DNA of 64,000 nucleotides from assembly GCA_946221915.1 (NCBI GenBank), contig CAMIKG010000002.1, positions 124,001 through 188,000 on the forward strand, written 5' to 3'. The notes under the pieces are model-generated. The model was not told the DNA's origin. It ran no database searches and worked only from the letters and a program-made list of their open reading frames with translations. Shown here piece after piece: positions 33,817 through 42,216 of the stretch (positions are counted from its first letter, which is position 1; each line of letters opens with the position of its first letter). The position numbers and the translations under genes are program-made. This stretch comes from an uncultured Erwinia sp. (lineage in GTDB: Bacteria > Pseudomonadota > Gammaproteobacteria > Enterobacterales > Enterobacteriaceae).

Positions 33817-34439
33817 CAATTCGCGTGATTATTGCGGATGACCATCCGGTTTTTTTACTGGGACTCCGTGGCGTGCTGGCGTCGCTGGCGGAGGATTATC
33901 AGGTGGTGGCGGAGGCGCATGAGGTGAGCGAGCTGTTTGAGCTGCTCGCCAGCCAGCCCGCAGAGCTGCTGATTACCGATCTGAATATGCCGGGCGATCT
34001 GCAGACTGACGGTGTGCGGATGATTGCGCATATTCGTCAGCGCTATCCTGCGTTAGCGATTGTGGTGATTACGATGCTGAGCGACCCGCACATTCCGTCA
34101 CTGCTGGCGGCGTATCAGGTGCAGGCCATTCTGCATAAAAACAGCCTGTCGCAGGAGCTGGCTCAGGGGTTGAGCCGCAGTGTCAGTGCCAGCCAGCCGT
34201 GGTACAGCGGGCAGTTTCAGCGCGTTACGCCACGGGAAGCGGGCAGGGCGCTGAGCGCTAAAGAGCTGGAAGTGTTACGGCTGATCGGCCAGGGATTGAG
34301 CGTGAATGCGATTGCCGCCCGTCAGTATCGCACCAAGCAAACGATCAGTGCGCAAAAGCTGAGTGCGATGCGTAAGCTCGGGCTGGAGAATGATGCTGCG
34401 CTGTATCGTTATCTCAGCCAGACCGGCCTGGGGCAGTGA
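33813..34439 (+). CDS. Response regulator, RcsB/EvgA/BvgA type (REC-LuxR HTH)
   Basis: 208 residues. The receiver domain (1-125) is complete: ADDH acidic pair at residues 9-11, phosphoacceptor D56 in LLITDLNMPGD, the Thr of VVITM and the Lys of ILHKNS. The C-terminal LuxR/FixJ HTH is at about 145-205 (LSAKELEVLRLIGQGLSVNAIAARQ). The overlap with the genes on both sides (ATGA upstream, TGATG downstream) makes a compact three-gene operon with a hybrid kinase of the type that phosphorelays to EvgA/BvgA. Target genes are unknown; the nearby secretion operon is a candidate. Confidence 0.92.
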   Translation: MTIRVIIADDHPVFLLGLRGVLASLAEDYQVVAEAHEVSELFELLASQPAELLITDLNMPGDLQTDGVRMIAHIRQRYPALAIVVITMLSDPHIPSLLAAYQVQAILHKNSLSQELAQGLSRSVSASQPWYSGQFQRVTPREAGRALSAKELEVLRLIGQGLSVNAIAARQYRTKQTISAQKLSAMRKLGLENDAALYRYLSQTGLGQ

Positions 34440-37225
34440 TGCTGCGCAGGCTGGTAAATGGCGTGCTGATGGTGATTTGTCTCAGTCCGCTCTCAGTCAG
34501 CAGTCATCCGCCTGAGGCTGGCATGGCGGCACCGTGGTTCAGCCCGCAGGAGATTGACTGGATCAAACGGCATCCGGTGATCAATGTGGCGATGGAGAGC
34601 AACAGCCCACCCTATTCATTACTCAGCCGTGACGGCGAAATGATCGGGCTGGACGCCGATATCCTGCAGCGCATCGCGGAAAAGAGCGGGCTGAGCTTTA
34701 ACGTTATTCCTGCTTCCGGGCCACAGGCGATCGCGGCTCTGTTGCTCAATGGCAAAGCGCAAATGACCCCGGCGCAGTCAGGCGGCGGGATGCCGTCTGC
34801 CACGCTGTTGCTGAGCGAACCCTGGGATATGCTGGAGTGGGTGATGATCACCCGTAACGAACATAGCGCGCCCGTTACGCTGCAGCCGTTAAGTCCCTTG
34901 CGGGTGGCGATTCCGCGCGGTTACCCACTGCATGTCGCGCGGCGGCTCTATCCGCAGCTGTCCATCGTGGAAGTGGACAGCGCATTACAGGCGGTGGAGA
35001 TGATGCTGGCCGGGGCGGCAGATGCCGCGTTCACCACTATTGGCAGCGCCCGCTATTTACAGGCCAGCCGTTATGGCGACCGGATTATTGTGCGCCTGCT
35101 GGACAACGCGCGTGAGCCGGAGCGTTTCGCGGTGGCCGCCTCACAGCCGCAGTTGCTGACCATTGTAAACAAGAGTCTGGCGATTATTCCGCCGCAGGAG
35201 CTGCGCGCATTACGCAACCACTGGTTTTCGCTCGCCAGCCTCACCGTCGCTGAAGCCGGCCTGCCGCCCTGGGTGAAATTGTGGGGGAGCGCACTCCTGC
35301 TTATCGCGCTGAGTTCGGTGTTCTGGGGCAGTTATCTGGCGCGTCAGGTCCGACGCCGCAGGCAGGCAGAATACCGTTTACAGGAGCTGCTGGCCTATCG
35401 GGAAACACTGTTCAATAACGTGCCGACGCCGCTGTTTGTCTGTGCGCCGGATATGACCATCACGGCGGCGAACCGCTATTTTTGTCAGGCGATGGCGCTG
35501 ACATTACCGCAGGTGGTGGGGCATCCGCTGTTTTCCCTGCACTTTTTACCCACCGACGAGCAGCAGGCTGTGCGCAGTCTGTTTCTGCGCTGTCTGGCCG
35601 GTGACCTGCCGCATTTTGTCGATCGCCAGATGCTGTTGCAGGGCGAGGCGCGGGAAGGCTATTTGTGGTTTGAAGGTTATCGTAATCCTGCGGGTGTCGT
35701 ACAGGGCGTGATTGGCGGCTGGTTCGATGTGACAGAACGCAAATCTCTGGCGCGCGAACTGCTGCTGGCACGCGATAACGCGCAGCAGGCCAGCGACGAG
35801 AAATCGGCTTTCCTGGCACGCATGAGCCATGAAATTCGTACCCCGCTGCATGCCATTATTGGCATCCTTGAGCTGGCGGTAAAGCAGCATGACGATCCCG
35901 CGTTGCAGCTGGCCTGGCAGGCGGCGGAATCGCTGCAGGGAGTGGTGGGCGATGTGCTGGATTTTTCCAGAATTGAAGCGGGCGGCATCGAGCTCACACC
36001 GCAACCCGTGCAGCTGGCGGCATTGCTGGCAAACTGCGCTGCGACTTTTCGCCCGCGGGCGCAGGAGAAGGGGCTGACGCTGCAAAGCGAACTGTTGCTG
36101 CCGGATGCGCGTCACTATCTGCTGGACAGCGTGCGGCTGATGCAGGTGATTAATAACCTGCTGCTGAACGCAATTAAATTTACCGCTGAAGGCGGCATCT
36201 GGTTGCGCGCCCGCCATGTCGGGCAGACGCAGCAGGAGGGCGATGAGATCATGATTGAAGTGGAAGACAGTGGTTGCGGTATTGCACCGGAGCACTATCA
36301 GGCGGTTATGCAGCCGTGGGTCAGGGAGGAGAGCGCCGCTACCGTGCCGGGCAGCGGGCTGGGGTTGCCGATTGCGGCGCGACTGATTGCGCTGATGGGT
36401 GGCACGCTGGTGCTGAACGAGAGTGCTGCTGGCGGTGTGCGCGCGACGATAACGCTGCGGCTGGCGCATGCCGCACCGCAGGTACCGGCGATACCCGCCG
36501 TGATGCCGGCGGCAGGTGAATCCCTGAATATCCTGGTGGTCGATGATCTGGCGGTAAATTTACAGGTACTGGCGCTACAGTTTGCCGCCAGTGAGCACTA
36601 TGTTGAACTGGTGAGCAGTGGCGCGGAGGCGCTGCAGGAGGTGGCGCAGCACTATTACGATATGGTACTGACTGACTGCCAGATGCAGGGAATGGATGGC
36701 TATGCCCTGACGCGTCAGCTGCGCGCCGATCAACAACAGCGCCAGCTGCCGCCCTATATTATCCTTGGTTGCACCGCCAACGCGTTTGCCAGCGAACATC
36801 AGCGCTGCCTCGCCGCTGGGATGGATGGTGTGCTGACGAAGCCATTGACCCGGCAGGGGTTGCTGGAAGGAGTGGCGCAGGCATGGCAGCGGGCGAATCG
36901 CACGCCAGCTGAGGGAAGCATACCTTTAAACACGCTGGCGCAGGGCGATAGCCAGCAACAGCAGCAGTTGCTGAGTGCACTGCTGACGGGACTGCAGCAG
37001 GACAGCACGGCGTTACGGGGGGCGCTGTGCAGTGATGACCGGGAACATATCGCGCAGCTTGCGCATCGTCTGCATGCGACGTTTGCGTTGTTGAACGATC
37101 AGGCTGGCATGCGGGTCTGCTTACGCATTGAAAAATCCGCGCGTTTTGATGCGCAGACCGTGCAGACGTTATTGACGCGAGCAGAACAGGCCGTCAGCAG
37201 AATAAGCGCCAGCATCACCGAGTAA
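34439..37225 (+). CDS. Hybrid sensor histidine kinase, BvgS/EvgS type
   Basis: 928 residues. Order: signal/anchor (1-25), one periplasmic SBP_bac_3 (Venus-flytrap) domain (about 35-265), membrane segment (about 283-302), PAS (about 325-440), HisKA with H464 in MSHEIRTPLHAIIG, HATPase with N and G boxes (about 565-680), receiver with D746 in VLTDCQMQGMDG, and an Hpt domain with H876 in QLAHRLHATF. The four-step His-Asp-His-Asp relay would end on the regulator encoded just upstream. EvgS has two flytrap domains; this protein has one. Start: the ATG at 34439 overlaps the previous TGA by one base; a GTG at 34436 is possible. Confidence 0.92.
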   Translation: MLRRLVNGVLMVICLSPLSVSSHPPEAGMAAPWFSPQEIDWIKRHPVINVAMESNSPPYSLLSRDGEMIGLDADILQRIAEKSGLSFNVIPASGPQAIAALLLNGKAQMTPAQSGGGMPSATLLLSEPWDMLEWVMITRNEHSAPVTLQPLSPLRVAIPRGYPLHVARRLYPQLSIVEVDSALQAVEMMLAGAADAAFTTIGSARYLQASRYGDRIIVRLLDNAREPERFAVAASQPQLLTIVNKSLAIIPPQELRALRNHWFSLASLTVAEAGLPPWVKLWGSALLLIALSSVFWGSYLARQVRRRRQAEYRLQELLAYRETLFNNVPTPLFVCAPDMTITAANRYFCQAMALTLPQVVGHPLFSLHFLPTDEQQAVRSLFLRCLAGDLPHFVDRQMLLQGEAREGYLWFEGYRNPAGVVQGVIGGWFDVTERKSLARELLLARDNAQQASDEKSAFLARMSHEIRTPLHAIIGILELAVKQHDDPALQLAWQAAESLQGVVGDVLDFSRIEAGGIELTPQPVQLAALLANCAATFRPRAQEKGLTLQSELLLPDARHYLLDSVRLMQVINNLLLNAIKFTAEGGIWLRARHVGQTQQEGDEIMIEVEDSGCGIAPEHYQAVMQPWVREESAATVPGSGLGLPIAARLIALMGGTLVLNESAAGGVRATITLRLAHAAPQVPAIPAVMPAAGESLNILVVDDLAVNLQVLALQFAASEHYVELVSSGAEALQEVAQHYYDMVLTDCQMQGMDGYALTRQLRADQQQRQLPPYIILGCTANAFASEHQRCLAAGMDGVLTKPLTRQGLLEGVAQAWQRANRTPAEGSIPLNTLAQGDSQQQQQLLSALLTGLQQDSTALRGALCSDDREHIAQLAHRLHATFALLNDQAGMRVCLRIEKSARFDAQTVQTLLTRAEQAVSRISASITE

Positions 37226-37333
37226 TATCCTGTTGAGTTGCAAAAACAGTTGGGCTTAATTGATTCTGTTAATCAGTTTCCCCGCGAATGATACAGCTAA
37301 CGTGTCAGGTCAGGCGTAAGATAACGGATGATA

Positions 37334-38023
37334 TTATAGTTTTATGTCAAACAGCGCAGCCCGGCTGAGCAGGAAGTACAGCTGACAGTCACTGTCCACT
37401 TTTAGCTTATCCATGGCGCGTAATTTGTGGGCGCTGACGGTTTTAATACTGAGATTCATATGGCTGGCAATATTGGTTAAGCTTAATCCTTTACACAGCA
37501 GACGTAACACTTCAGCTTCTTTGGGACTGATTTCATTATCATTGCTGGGATCTTTTAATAAGGTGCGCATTAAATCATTCTCAACATAGACTTCATTATT
37601 TAATACGCTATTCATCACGCGCGCCAGCGTCTTTTCACAGATATCCATGCTGATATAACCGGCGATGCCGGAACCTAACATCATACGCACCAGGCTGGCG
37701 TGGCGGTGTGGTGAGATCACCACGATTTTCATCGTTGGAAAGCGATTGCGTAACCATTTCACCAGGCCATAACCATCCAGCGATGCCAGCGGGCTGGTTT
37801 TGTTCTCTTCGGTATTGAGTGAGTAACCGAGCAACAGCAGGTCGACAGGATTATTGCTCAGCGTATTAATTAAATCTTTTGGTGTGGAAACATCATTGAT
37901 AATGGTGTAACTGGCATCATAATTACCGGTGGAGAGTCTGCGGCTCGCAATACTATTGATCATCGATATTAACCCACAGCGAAAAAGTTTATGTTCATGG
38001 GCAATGGTAATATTAAATTTCAT
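37334..38023 (-). CDS. LuxR-type regulator with degenerate (pseudo-)receiver
   Basis: 229 residues. The layout is that of an RcsB/FimZ-like regulator: receiver (1-130), linker, LuxR HTH (about 160-220, ISPKEAEVLRLLCKGLSLTNIASHMNLS cut short here). Every phosphorylation residue has changed: the acidic pair is H9-E10 (IAHEHKLF), the phosphoacceptor position is G66 (LLLLGYSLN), and the conserved Lys is M126 (GYISMD). It therefore cannot be an ordinary Asp-phosphorylated switch and may work as a constitutive or partner-controlled factor, like other atypical receivers. The gene and its surroundings are distinctly AT-rich compared with the flanks, which suggests acquisition from elsewhere. Confidence 0.85.
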   Translation of the reverse strand: MKFNITIAHEHKLFRCGLISMINSIASRRLSTGNYDASYTIINDVSTPKDLINTLSNNPVDLLLLGYSLNTEENKTSPLASLDGYGLVKWLRNRFPTMKIVVISPHRHASLVRMMLGSGIAGYISMDICEKTLARVMNSVLNNEVYVENDLMRTLLKDPSNDNEISPKEAEVLRLLCKGLSLTNIASHMNLSIKTVSAHKLRAMDKLKVDSDCQLYFLLSRAALFDIKL

Positions 38024-38143
38024 GATGTTTCTCTGGTAAATGAATGAGTTGGGGATATGATAACCAGTGGACTTCTCCCATGCCGAGAGGATTCTGGCTG
38101 AATTAAGAAAAACTCAGGTTATTAAAATAGCGGCTTTCCATTT

Positions 38144-38157
38144 TCTGACTAGTCAGA
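38144..38157. promoter_or_regulatory. Perfect 14-bp palindrome in divergent promoter region
   Basis: TCTGACTAGTCAGA, exactly self-complementary, in the AT-rich 213-base gap between the pseudo-receiver regulator (minus) and the LysR-type HTH gene (plus). A plausible operator for either product. Confidence 0.6.
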
Positions 38158-38236
38158 TTTATCTTTTTTTTGCCTTGTGTTTAAAATTCTTTTGCTTCTG
38201 GAAAGGGCTTATTCTTGCTTTTTTAAGGTATATGTT

Positions 38237-38503
38237 ATGCATTCTGGATTTAAAAAGATTAATGCTTTTCTTAGCGTTATTGATACCGGAAGTTTTGAAG
38301 AAGCGGCACGCCAACTCTATATCACACCTTCGGCTGTATCATTACGCTTAAGCTCACTGGAAAAAGAAGTGGGCGAAATATTGGTGGTGCGTCGCCGTCC
38401 CTGCGTTCCGACGGAAAAAGGCAAAATATTCTATCAGCATGCGCAGAAATTACGTCTGGTAAAGACGCAGATGGATAGCGACTTTGCGCGCTCTGCTCTC
38501 TGA
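38237..38503 (+). CDS. Stand-alone LysR-type HTH protein
   Basis: 88 residues. Residues about 5-62 are a normal LysR HTH (INAFLSVIDTGSFEEAARQL, then TPSAVSLRLSSLEKEVG), followed by the start of the linker helix and then a stop; the 200-residue effector domain is missing. The next gene ends 6 bases beyond on the other strand, and no effector remnant is visible, so it is either a clean truncation or a short DNA-binding protein that dimerises through its linker helix. The ATG at 38237 fits the HTH start; 38177 would add a hydrophobic leader without a clear ribosome site. AT-rich like the divergent neighbour. Confidence 0.75.
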   Translation: MHSGFKKINAFLSVIDTGSFEEAARQLYITPSAVSLRLSSLEKEVGEILVVRRRPCVPTEKGKIFYQHAQKLRLVKTQMDSDFARSAL

Positions 38504-38508
38504 GCGTG

Positions 38509-39003
38509 CTAGGGCTGACAGCGTTCCGGTAACGGCGCGCTGTCATCTGCCTCGACGCGAAACGTCCAGCCGGCGTAGCTGGCGGCATGTTTAAACTCGC
38601 TGTTGTCGCCGCTGAAGCCCTCCTGCCTGAGCGGCCTGCCCATCCCTCTGCTGTACACACCAATCCAGCGCTGTTTTTTGTCATACAGCATGCCCCATTC
38701 TCCCCGCGGGCTGAGCGGTGCGGCATACTGCTGCCGCAGCAGCGCGCGCGGTGGCGTGGTGCGGTTGTCGCTCAGTAGCTGGCTGAAACGGGTCGGAAAG
38801 CATCCGTTGCCCGCCGGGCTGGTGCGATACTGGCGGATTGCCTGACGGATCTGATCGCCGGCAAACAGCAGTTGTGCTTCCTGCTCCTGCCGCCATGCTG
38901 TCTGACGGTAATCCTGGCTGCGCATCAGCAGTAGCGCCATGACACTGAGCCAGGCGAGTAACAGCAGATAGCTGAAACCGGCCTGTGAATCACCATTCAG
39001 CAT
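38509..39003 (-). CDS. Minor pseudopilin without Glu5 (GspK-like role?)
   Basis: 164 residues. Short leader ending QAG, then FSYLLLLAWLSVMALLLM, a type IV prepilin-like helix. Position +5 after the cleavage site is Leu, not the usual Glu; among canonical pseudopilins that is a feature of GspK, which caps the pseudopilus tip. The rest is soluble, with two Cys (in NGCFP and ERCQP) that could pair. Last gene of the secretion operon; its start overlaps the previous gene by 14 bases. No close family was recognised beyond the prepilin helix. Confidence 0.7.
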   Translation of the reverse strand: MLNGDSQAGFSYLLLLAWLSVMALLLMRSQDYRQTAWRQEQEAQLLFAGDQIRQAIRQYRTSPAGNGCFPTRFSQLLSDNRTTPPRALLRQQYAAPLSPRGEWGMLYDKKQRWIGVYSRGMGRPLRQEGFSGDNSEFKHAASYAGWTFRVEADDSAPLPERCQP

Positions 39004-39358
39004 AGGGAGTACCCGTCAGTGATTTTTCCTGTGAACCACTGTAGATATCCATGATCTGACCATGTTCGTCCTGCTTGCATAGCCAGCTGTCGTGGCGATC
39101 GGTAATGGGGTCCAGCGGTAACTGACGCAGGTAGCCTTTCTCTACCAGCGCCTGCAGCGTATCCGGGCTTTGCTGATAATCCTGACGCCAGGCATCCAGC
39201 GACAGGCGTAAAGTATTCAGGTTATGTTTCAGCACCACTTCTTTTGCCCGTGCAACCTGCTGAAAATAGCGTGGCGCCACCAGCGTCATTAAGCTGGCGA
39301 TGATCGCCAGCACTACCAGCAGTTCAATCAGCGTAAAACCCCTTTCACCATTGCGCAT
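38990..39358 (-). CDS. GspG-like pseudopilin
   Basis: 122 residues from the ATG at 39358; the longer frame to 39496 lacks homology. N-terminus MRNGERGFTLIELLVVLAII: cleavage after Gly7, Phe+1 and Glu+5, the classical prepilin signal. The C-terminal part (LRQLPLDPITDRHDSW...GTPYAEW) resembles the GspG fold, where the PxDP loop binds calcium. It overlaps the upstream pseudopilin gene by 14 bases and the downstream one by 14 bases. It is probably a paralogue of its upstream neighbour, with which it shares the PYAxW end. Confidence 0.85.
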   Translation of the reverse strand: MRNGERGFTLIELLVVLAIIASLMTLVAPRYFQQVARAKEVVLKHNLNTLRLSLDAWRQDYQQSPDTLQALVEKGYLRQLPLDPITDRHDSWLCKQDEHGQIMDIYSGSQEKSLTGTPYAEW

Positions 39359-39821
39359 AGGGGACTCCGTTAATGCCGCTTTCCGGGCTTGATGACGCCA
39401 CATCGTAAATATCCGGGCCGCGGCTGAACTGGCCTGGCGCATCACGGCTGCTGCGGGTTTTCCAGCTTTCATGGTCGGCTTTACCGTCACAGTCACACAT
39501 CGGGTCGCGGGGGATATGGCGCAGGAAGTAGATTTTACGCTGATCCGGCGACTGCTTATCCGTCACCCCTTCACTCAGCGCCAGCAGCGTTTTCGGGTAG
39601 CCGGAAGCGTTCGTCGCCATGTCGATACGTCCTGCAAGACTGGCGCGCTGATAATCGTCCAGTGCCTGGCGGATCTGGCGCAGTGCCTGCTGCAACTGCA
39701 GCTCTTTTTGCCGCTTCGCCTGTTGTTCCAGCGAGGGCAGTGCGGCGGCAGCCAGTAACGCCAGCAGGGTTAGCGTCACCATCATCTCAATCAGGGTAAA
39801 CCCCTGTTGCTGACGACTCAT
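39345..39821 (-). CDS. GspG-like pseudopilin
   Basis: 158 residues. MSRQQQGFTLIEMMVTLTLLA is a clear prepilin signal (Gly7/Phe, Glu+5). The soluble part contains FLRHIPRDPMCDCDGKADHESW and ends GVPYAQW, matching the layout of the next gene but with a Cys-containing insertion around the putative calcium loop. The ATG overlaps the secretin stop (ATGA). It is likely a minor component of the pseudopilus; the major subunit is more probably the GspG at the head of the operon. Confidence 0.85.
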   Translation of the reverse strand: MSRQQQGFTLIEMMVTLTLLALLAAAALPSLEQQAKRQKELQLQQALRQIRQALDDYQRASLAGRIDMATNASGYPKTLLALSEGVTDKQSPDQRKIYFLRHIPRDPMCDCDGKADHESWKTRSSRDAPGQFSRGPDIYDVASSSPESGINGVPYAQW

Positions 39822-41692
39822 GACGCAGGGGCCTGCGGGTTAGGGGAGGGAAGGTCGCGGCCCTGCACCGGGAAATTCGCCGGTGGTGTCAGCGGCGGCG
39901 CAGCAATATCGCTGCTATTGAGCCGGATACGCCCTTCGCTGTGCAGCCGGATATCCTGATCGCCCGGCAAATCGTCTGTGCCCACCGGAATTGTACTGAC
40001 ATGCGCACCGGGTAAGACGATATTGCGTGCGATGTGTGGGGTGATCAGCAGCACCACTTCAGTCCATTTTTGCTGTTCCAGCGAGGTTCGGAACAGCGGA
40101 CCGATCAGGGGCAGAGTGCTTAAACCGGGGATACCGTTTTTCTCATCGCGCTGGTTCTTGCTGATCAGTCCCGCCAGCATCTGAGTTTCGCCATCCTGGC
40201 TGCTCAGAATGGTTTTGGCGGTACGGTTATTAGAGCTGTAATATTTCATGCCGTCTTTGCTGGTCTGCGGCACACCGAGGCTGCTGAGGCTGAATTCCAC
40301 ATCCATACTGATTTCCCCGTCAAGGCTGATCTCCGGCGTGACCTGCAGTTTCAGTCCGACATCCTGATACTCAACGCGCTGGCTGGTTACCCGGTCATTG
40401 GTGGTATTGGTGAGCACGGGCTGTTTGTCGATAATTTCTATCGAGGCTTTTTTATTGTTTTTCACATGGATACGCGGATTCGCCAGCACTCTGGCATGGT
40501 TACGCACCTGGCTGATATCGAGGGTGATGCCGTGGCTGTCGCCCAGATTGAGAAACAGATTGCTGTGGTTGATATCACCAAGTGCGATGTTGTTGCTGTC
40601 CTTCGCTGTGCTGTTGAGACCAATGCCGATCTCCCCCGGATAACGAATCCCCAGTTTTTCGCTATCCTCGCCGCTGATTTCCAGCACTTCGACATCCAGC
40701 GTGACTTCAGATTCAGGCCGATCCAGCGACATGATCAGCCTTTCCACCATCTCCAGACTCTCACCCGGCGCACGTACCGTCAGCGTATTCGTGCGCTCAT
40801 CCACATGAATATCTCTGAGTTTCAGAATATTGCGTAATGCCACATTGGTGTCTTTTGCTCTGGCATAACCAAGGAAAAAGGTCTTAACCGTGATGTCACG
40901 GTAGATCTTCTCCTTCGCCTGCTCGGCCGGGTAGATCAGCAGGGTGTTGCCATTCAGCACCTTTTTCCGCAACTGGCTGGAGACCAGTAACAGATTGATG
41001 GCATCCTCAGCGGTTGTTCTGGTGGCGATAATGCTGGCGGTGGCGCTGCGCGACACATCATTGTCAAAAATGAAATTCACCCCGGTGATTTTTGCGATGG
41101 TATCGAAAATTTCCAGCAAATTATGGGAGCGAAAATTCAGGGATATCGGTTTCTGCAGTTCGGCGCTGAGGCGCTGGCTGGGTTGCGTGTCTGATGAGAG
41201 GCTGCGCAGCAGGTAATCGCGCAGTGCATTGGCCTGCGGCCAGTTTGGCTCCTCTTCCAGCACTTTCTGCAGCGTCGCCAGTGCGGCCTGCGGATCGCTG
41301 TTCGCCTGGCTTCTGGCTTGCTGGTACATCACGTCCAGTGCGCGCCAGGCATCCATCCGCTTCAGCGCCTGCTGAGCACGCAGGTTACCGGGCTGATAAG
41401 CCAGCACTTCACGCCACAGGCGCGCTGCCTGGCGATAATCATTGCGGCTGACCGCACGTTCGGCCTGCTTCAGCCAGAGGCTGACCAGCTGGCTGGTTTC
41501 CAGCTGTTCCCGGCTTTTCAGTGCCAGATCATCCGGGTTGAGCTGCCGCTGGTGTTTTAGCGCAGTCAGCGACTGGCGCAATTTCTGTTGTTCATCGCCT
41601 GCCTGTGGGCCGGCAGGCTTTTTTTCTGGCTGGGCACAGCCTGCCAGCAACAGGACGGTTGCCAGTATGGCCATTTTTTTGTGTGTCGACAT
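39818..41692 (-). CDS. Secretin lipoprotein with N-terminal TPR-like region (GspD/PilQ family)
   Basis: 624 residues. Lipobox LAGC (C19), so the N-terminus is lipid-anchored and no separate pilotin need be assumed. Residues about 60-165 are helical and TPR-like (AARLWREVLAYQPGNLRAQQALKRM). N0/N1-type domains follow (about 185-350: SLNFRSHNLLEIFDTIAKITGVNFIF cut here). The secretin core is about 370-560, with the C-terminal signature VVLLITPHIARNIV; the tail is Pro-rich. It forms the outer-membrane gate. A TPR-secretin fusion is unlike the canonical Out/Gsp GspD of plant pathogens. Confidence 0.88.
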   Translation of the reverse strand: MSTHKKMAILATVLLLAGCAQPEKKPAGPQAGDEQQKLRQSLTALKHQRQLNPDDLALKSREQLETSQLVSLWLKQAERAVSRNDYRQAARLWREVLAYQPGNLRAQQALKRMDAWRALDVMYQQARSQANSDPQAALATLQKVLEEEPNWPQANALRDYLLRSLSSDTQPSQRLSAELQKPISLNFRSHNLLEIFDTIAKITGVNFIFDNDVSRSATASIIATRTTAEDAINLLLVSSQLRKKVLNGNTLLIYPAEQAKEKIYRDITVKTFFLGYARAKDTNVALRNILKLRDIHVDERTNTLTVRAPGESLEMVERLIMSLDRPESEVTLDVEVLEISGEDSEKLGIRYPGEIGIGLNSTAKDSNNIALGDINHSNLFLNLGDSHGITLDISQVRNHARVLANPRIHVKNNKKASIEIIDKQPVLTNTTNDRVTSQRVEYQDVGLKLQVTPEISLDGEISMDVEFSLSSLGVPQTSKDGMKYYSSNNRTAKTILSSQDGETQMLAGLISKNQRDEKNGIPGLSTLPLIGPLFRTSLEQQKWTEVVLLITPHIARNIVLPGAHVSTIPVGTDDLPGDQDIRLHSEGRIRLNSSDIAAPPLTPPANFPVQGRDLPSPNPQAPAS

Positions 41693-41694
41693 CG

Positions 41695-42216
41695 TCAGAA
41701 ACCTGGTTCAGATTGCATTTCACCCAGCGCTAGCCGCTGGTCGTTTTCACGCGGCAGCCAGCGCAGCACCAGATGGTCGGGTGCGATTTCACGTAACTGC
41801 CAGTTCTCATTCAATTTTTCTCCCCGGTGAATCGCACCTGCGACCCTGCACCGCTGGCAGATTAGCCAGTTGCGCTGGTGGTCAGTCAGCAGCAGAAAAC
41901 GCTGCTTCCCCTGCCACCAGGCTCCCGCGACCTGAAACGGCAGCGGCGGCGGCGATGTTGTGGCTGCAGGCTTGACTACTGTGGCTCGACTGGTGACCGG
42001 CATTCCGCTGGTGGCGGAGGGGCCCTGATACGGAAACAAATCGTTGTCGCTGCGTGGCGCTGGCGCGTGCGCGATATGCGGAGCAGTGAGCGCGATTCTG
42101 GTGGAGCCCGGTGGCGACATCGCTGGTGGCGCGGCCGCCTCGCCCGGCAACCGGCTCCACACCGCTGCGGCGATGCTCAGTGCCAGAACGATCAATAACC
42201 CGGCGCGAAATGTCAT
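41695..42216 (-). CDS. PilP/GspC-like inner-membrane protein
   Basis: 173 residues. One N-terminal membrane segment (about 5-19), a Pro/Ala-rich periplasmic linker, then a small beta domain (about 95-170: PFQVAGAWWQGKQRFLLLTD) of the size and position of the homology region of PilP/GspC, which contacts the secretin N0 domain. It is two bases upstream of the secretin, in the usual place for such a partner. Two Cys (LICQRC) may pair. Similarity is by layout and context, not by strong motifs. Confidence 0.65.
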   Translation of the reverse strand: MTFRAGLLIVLALSIAAAVWSRLPGEAAAPPAMSPPGSTRIALTAPHIAHAPAPRSDNDLFPYQGPSATSGMPVTSRATVVKPAATTSPPPLPFQVAGAWWQGKQRFLLLTDHQRNWLICQRCRVAGAIHRGEKLNENWQLREIAPDHLVLRWLPRENDQRLALGEMQSEPGF

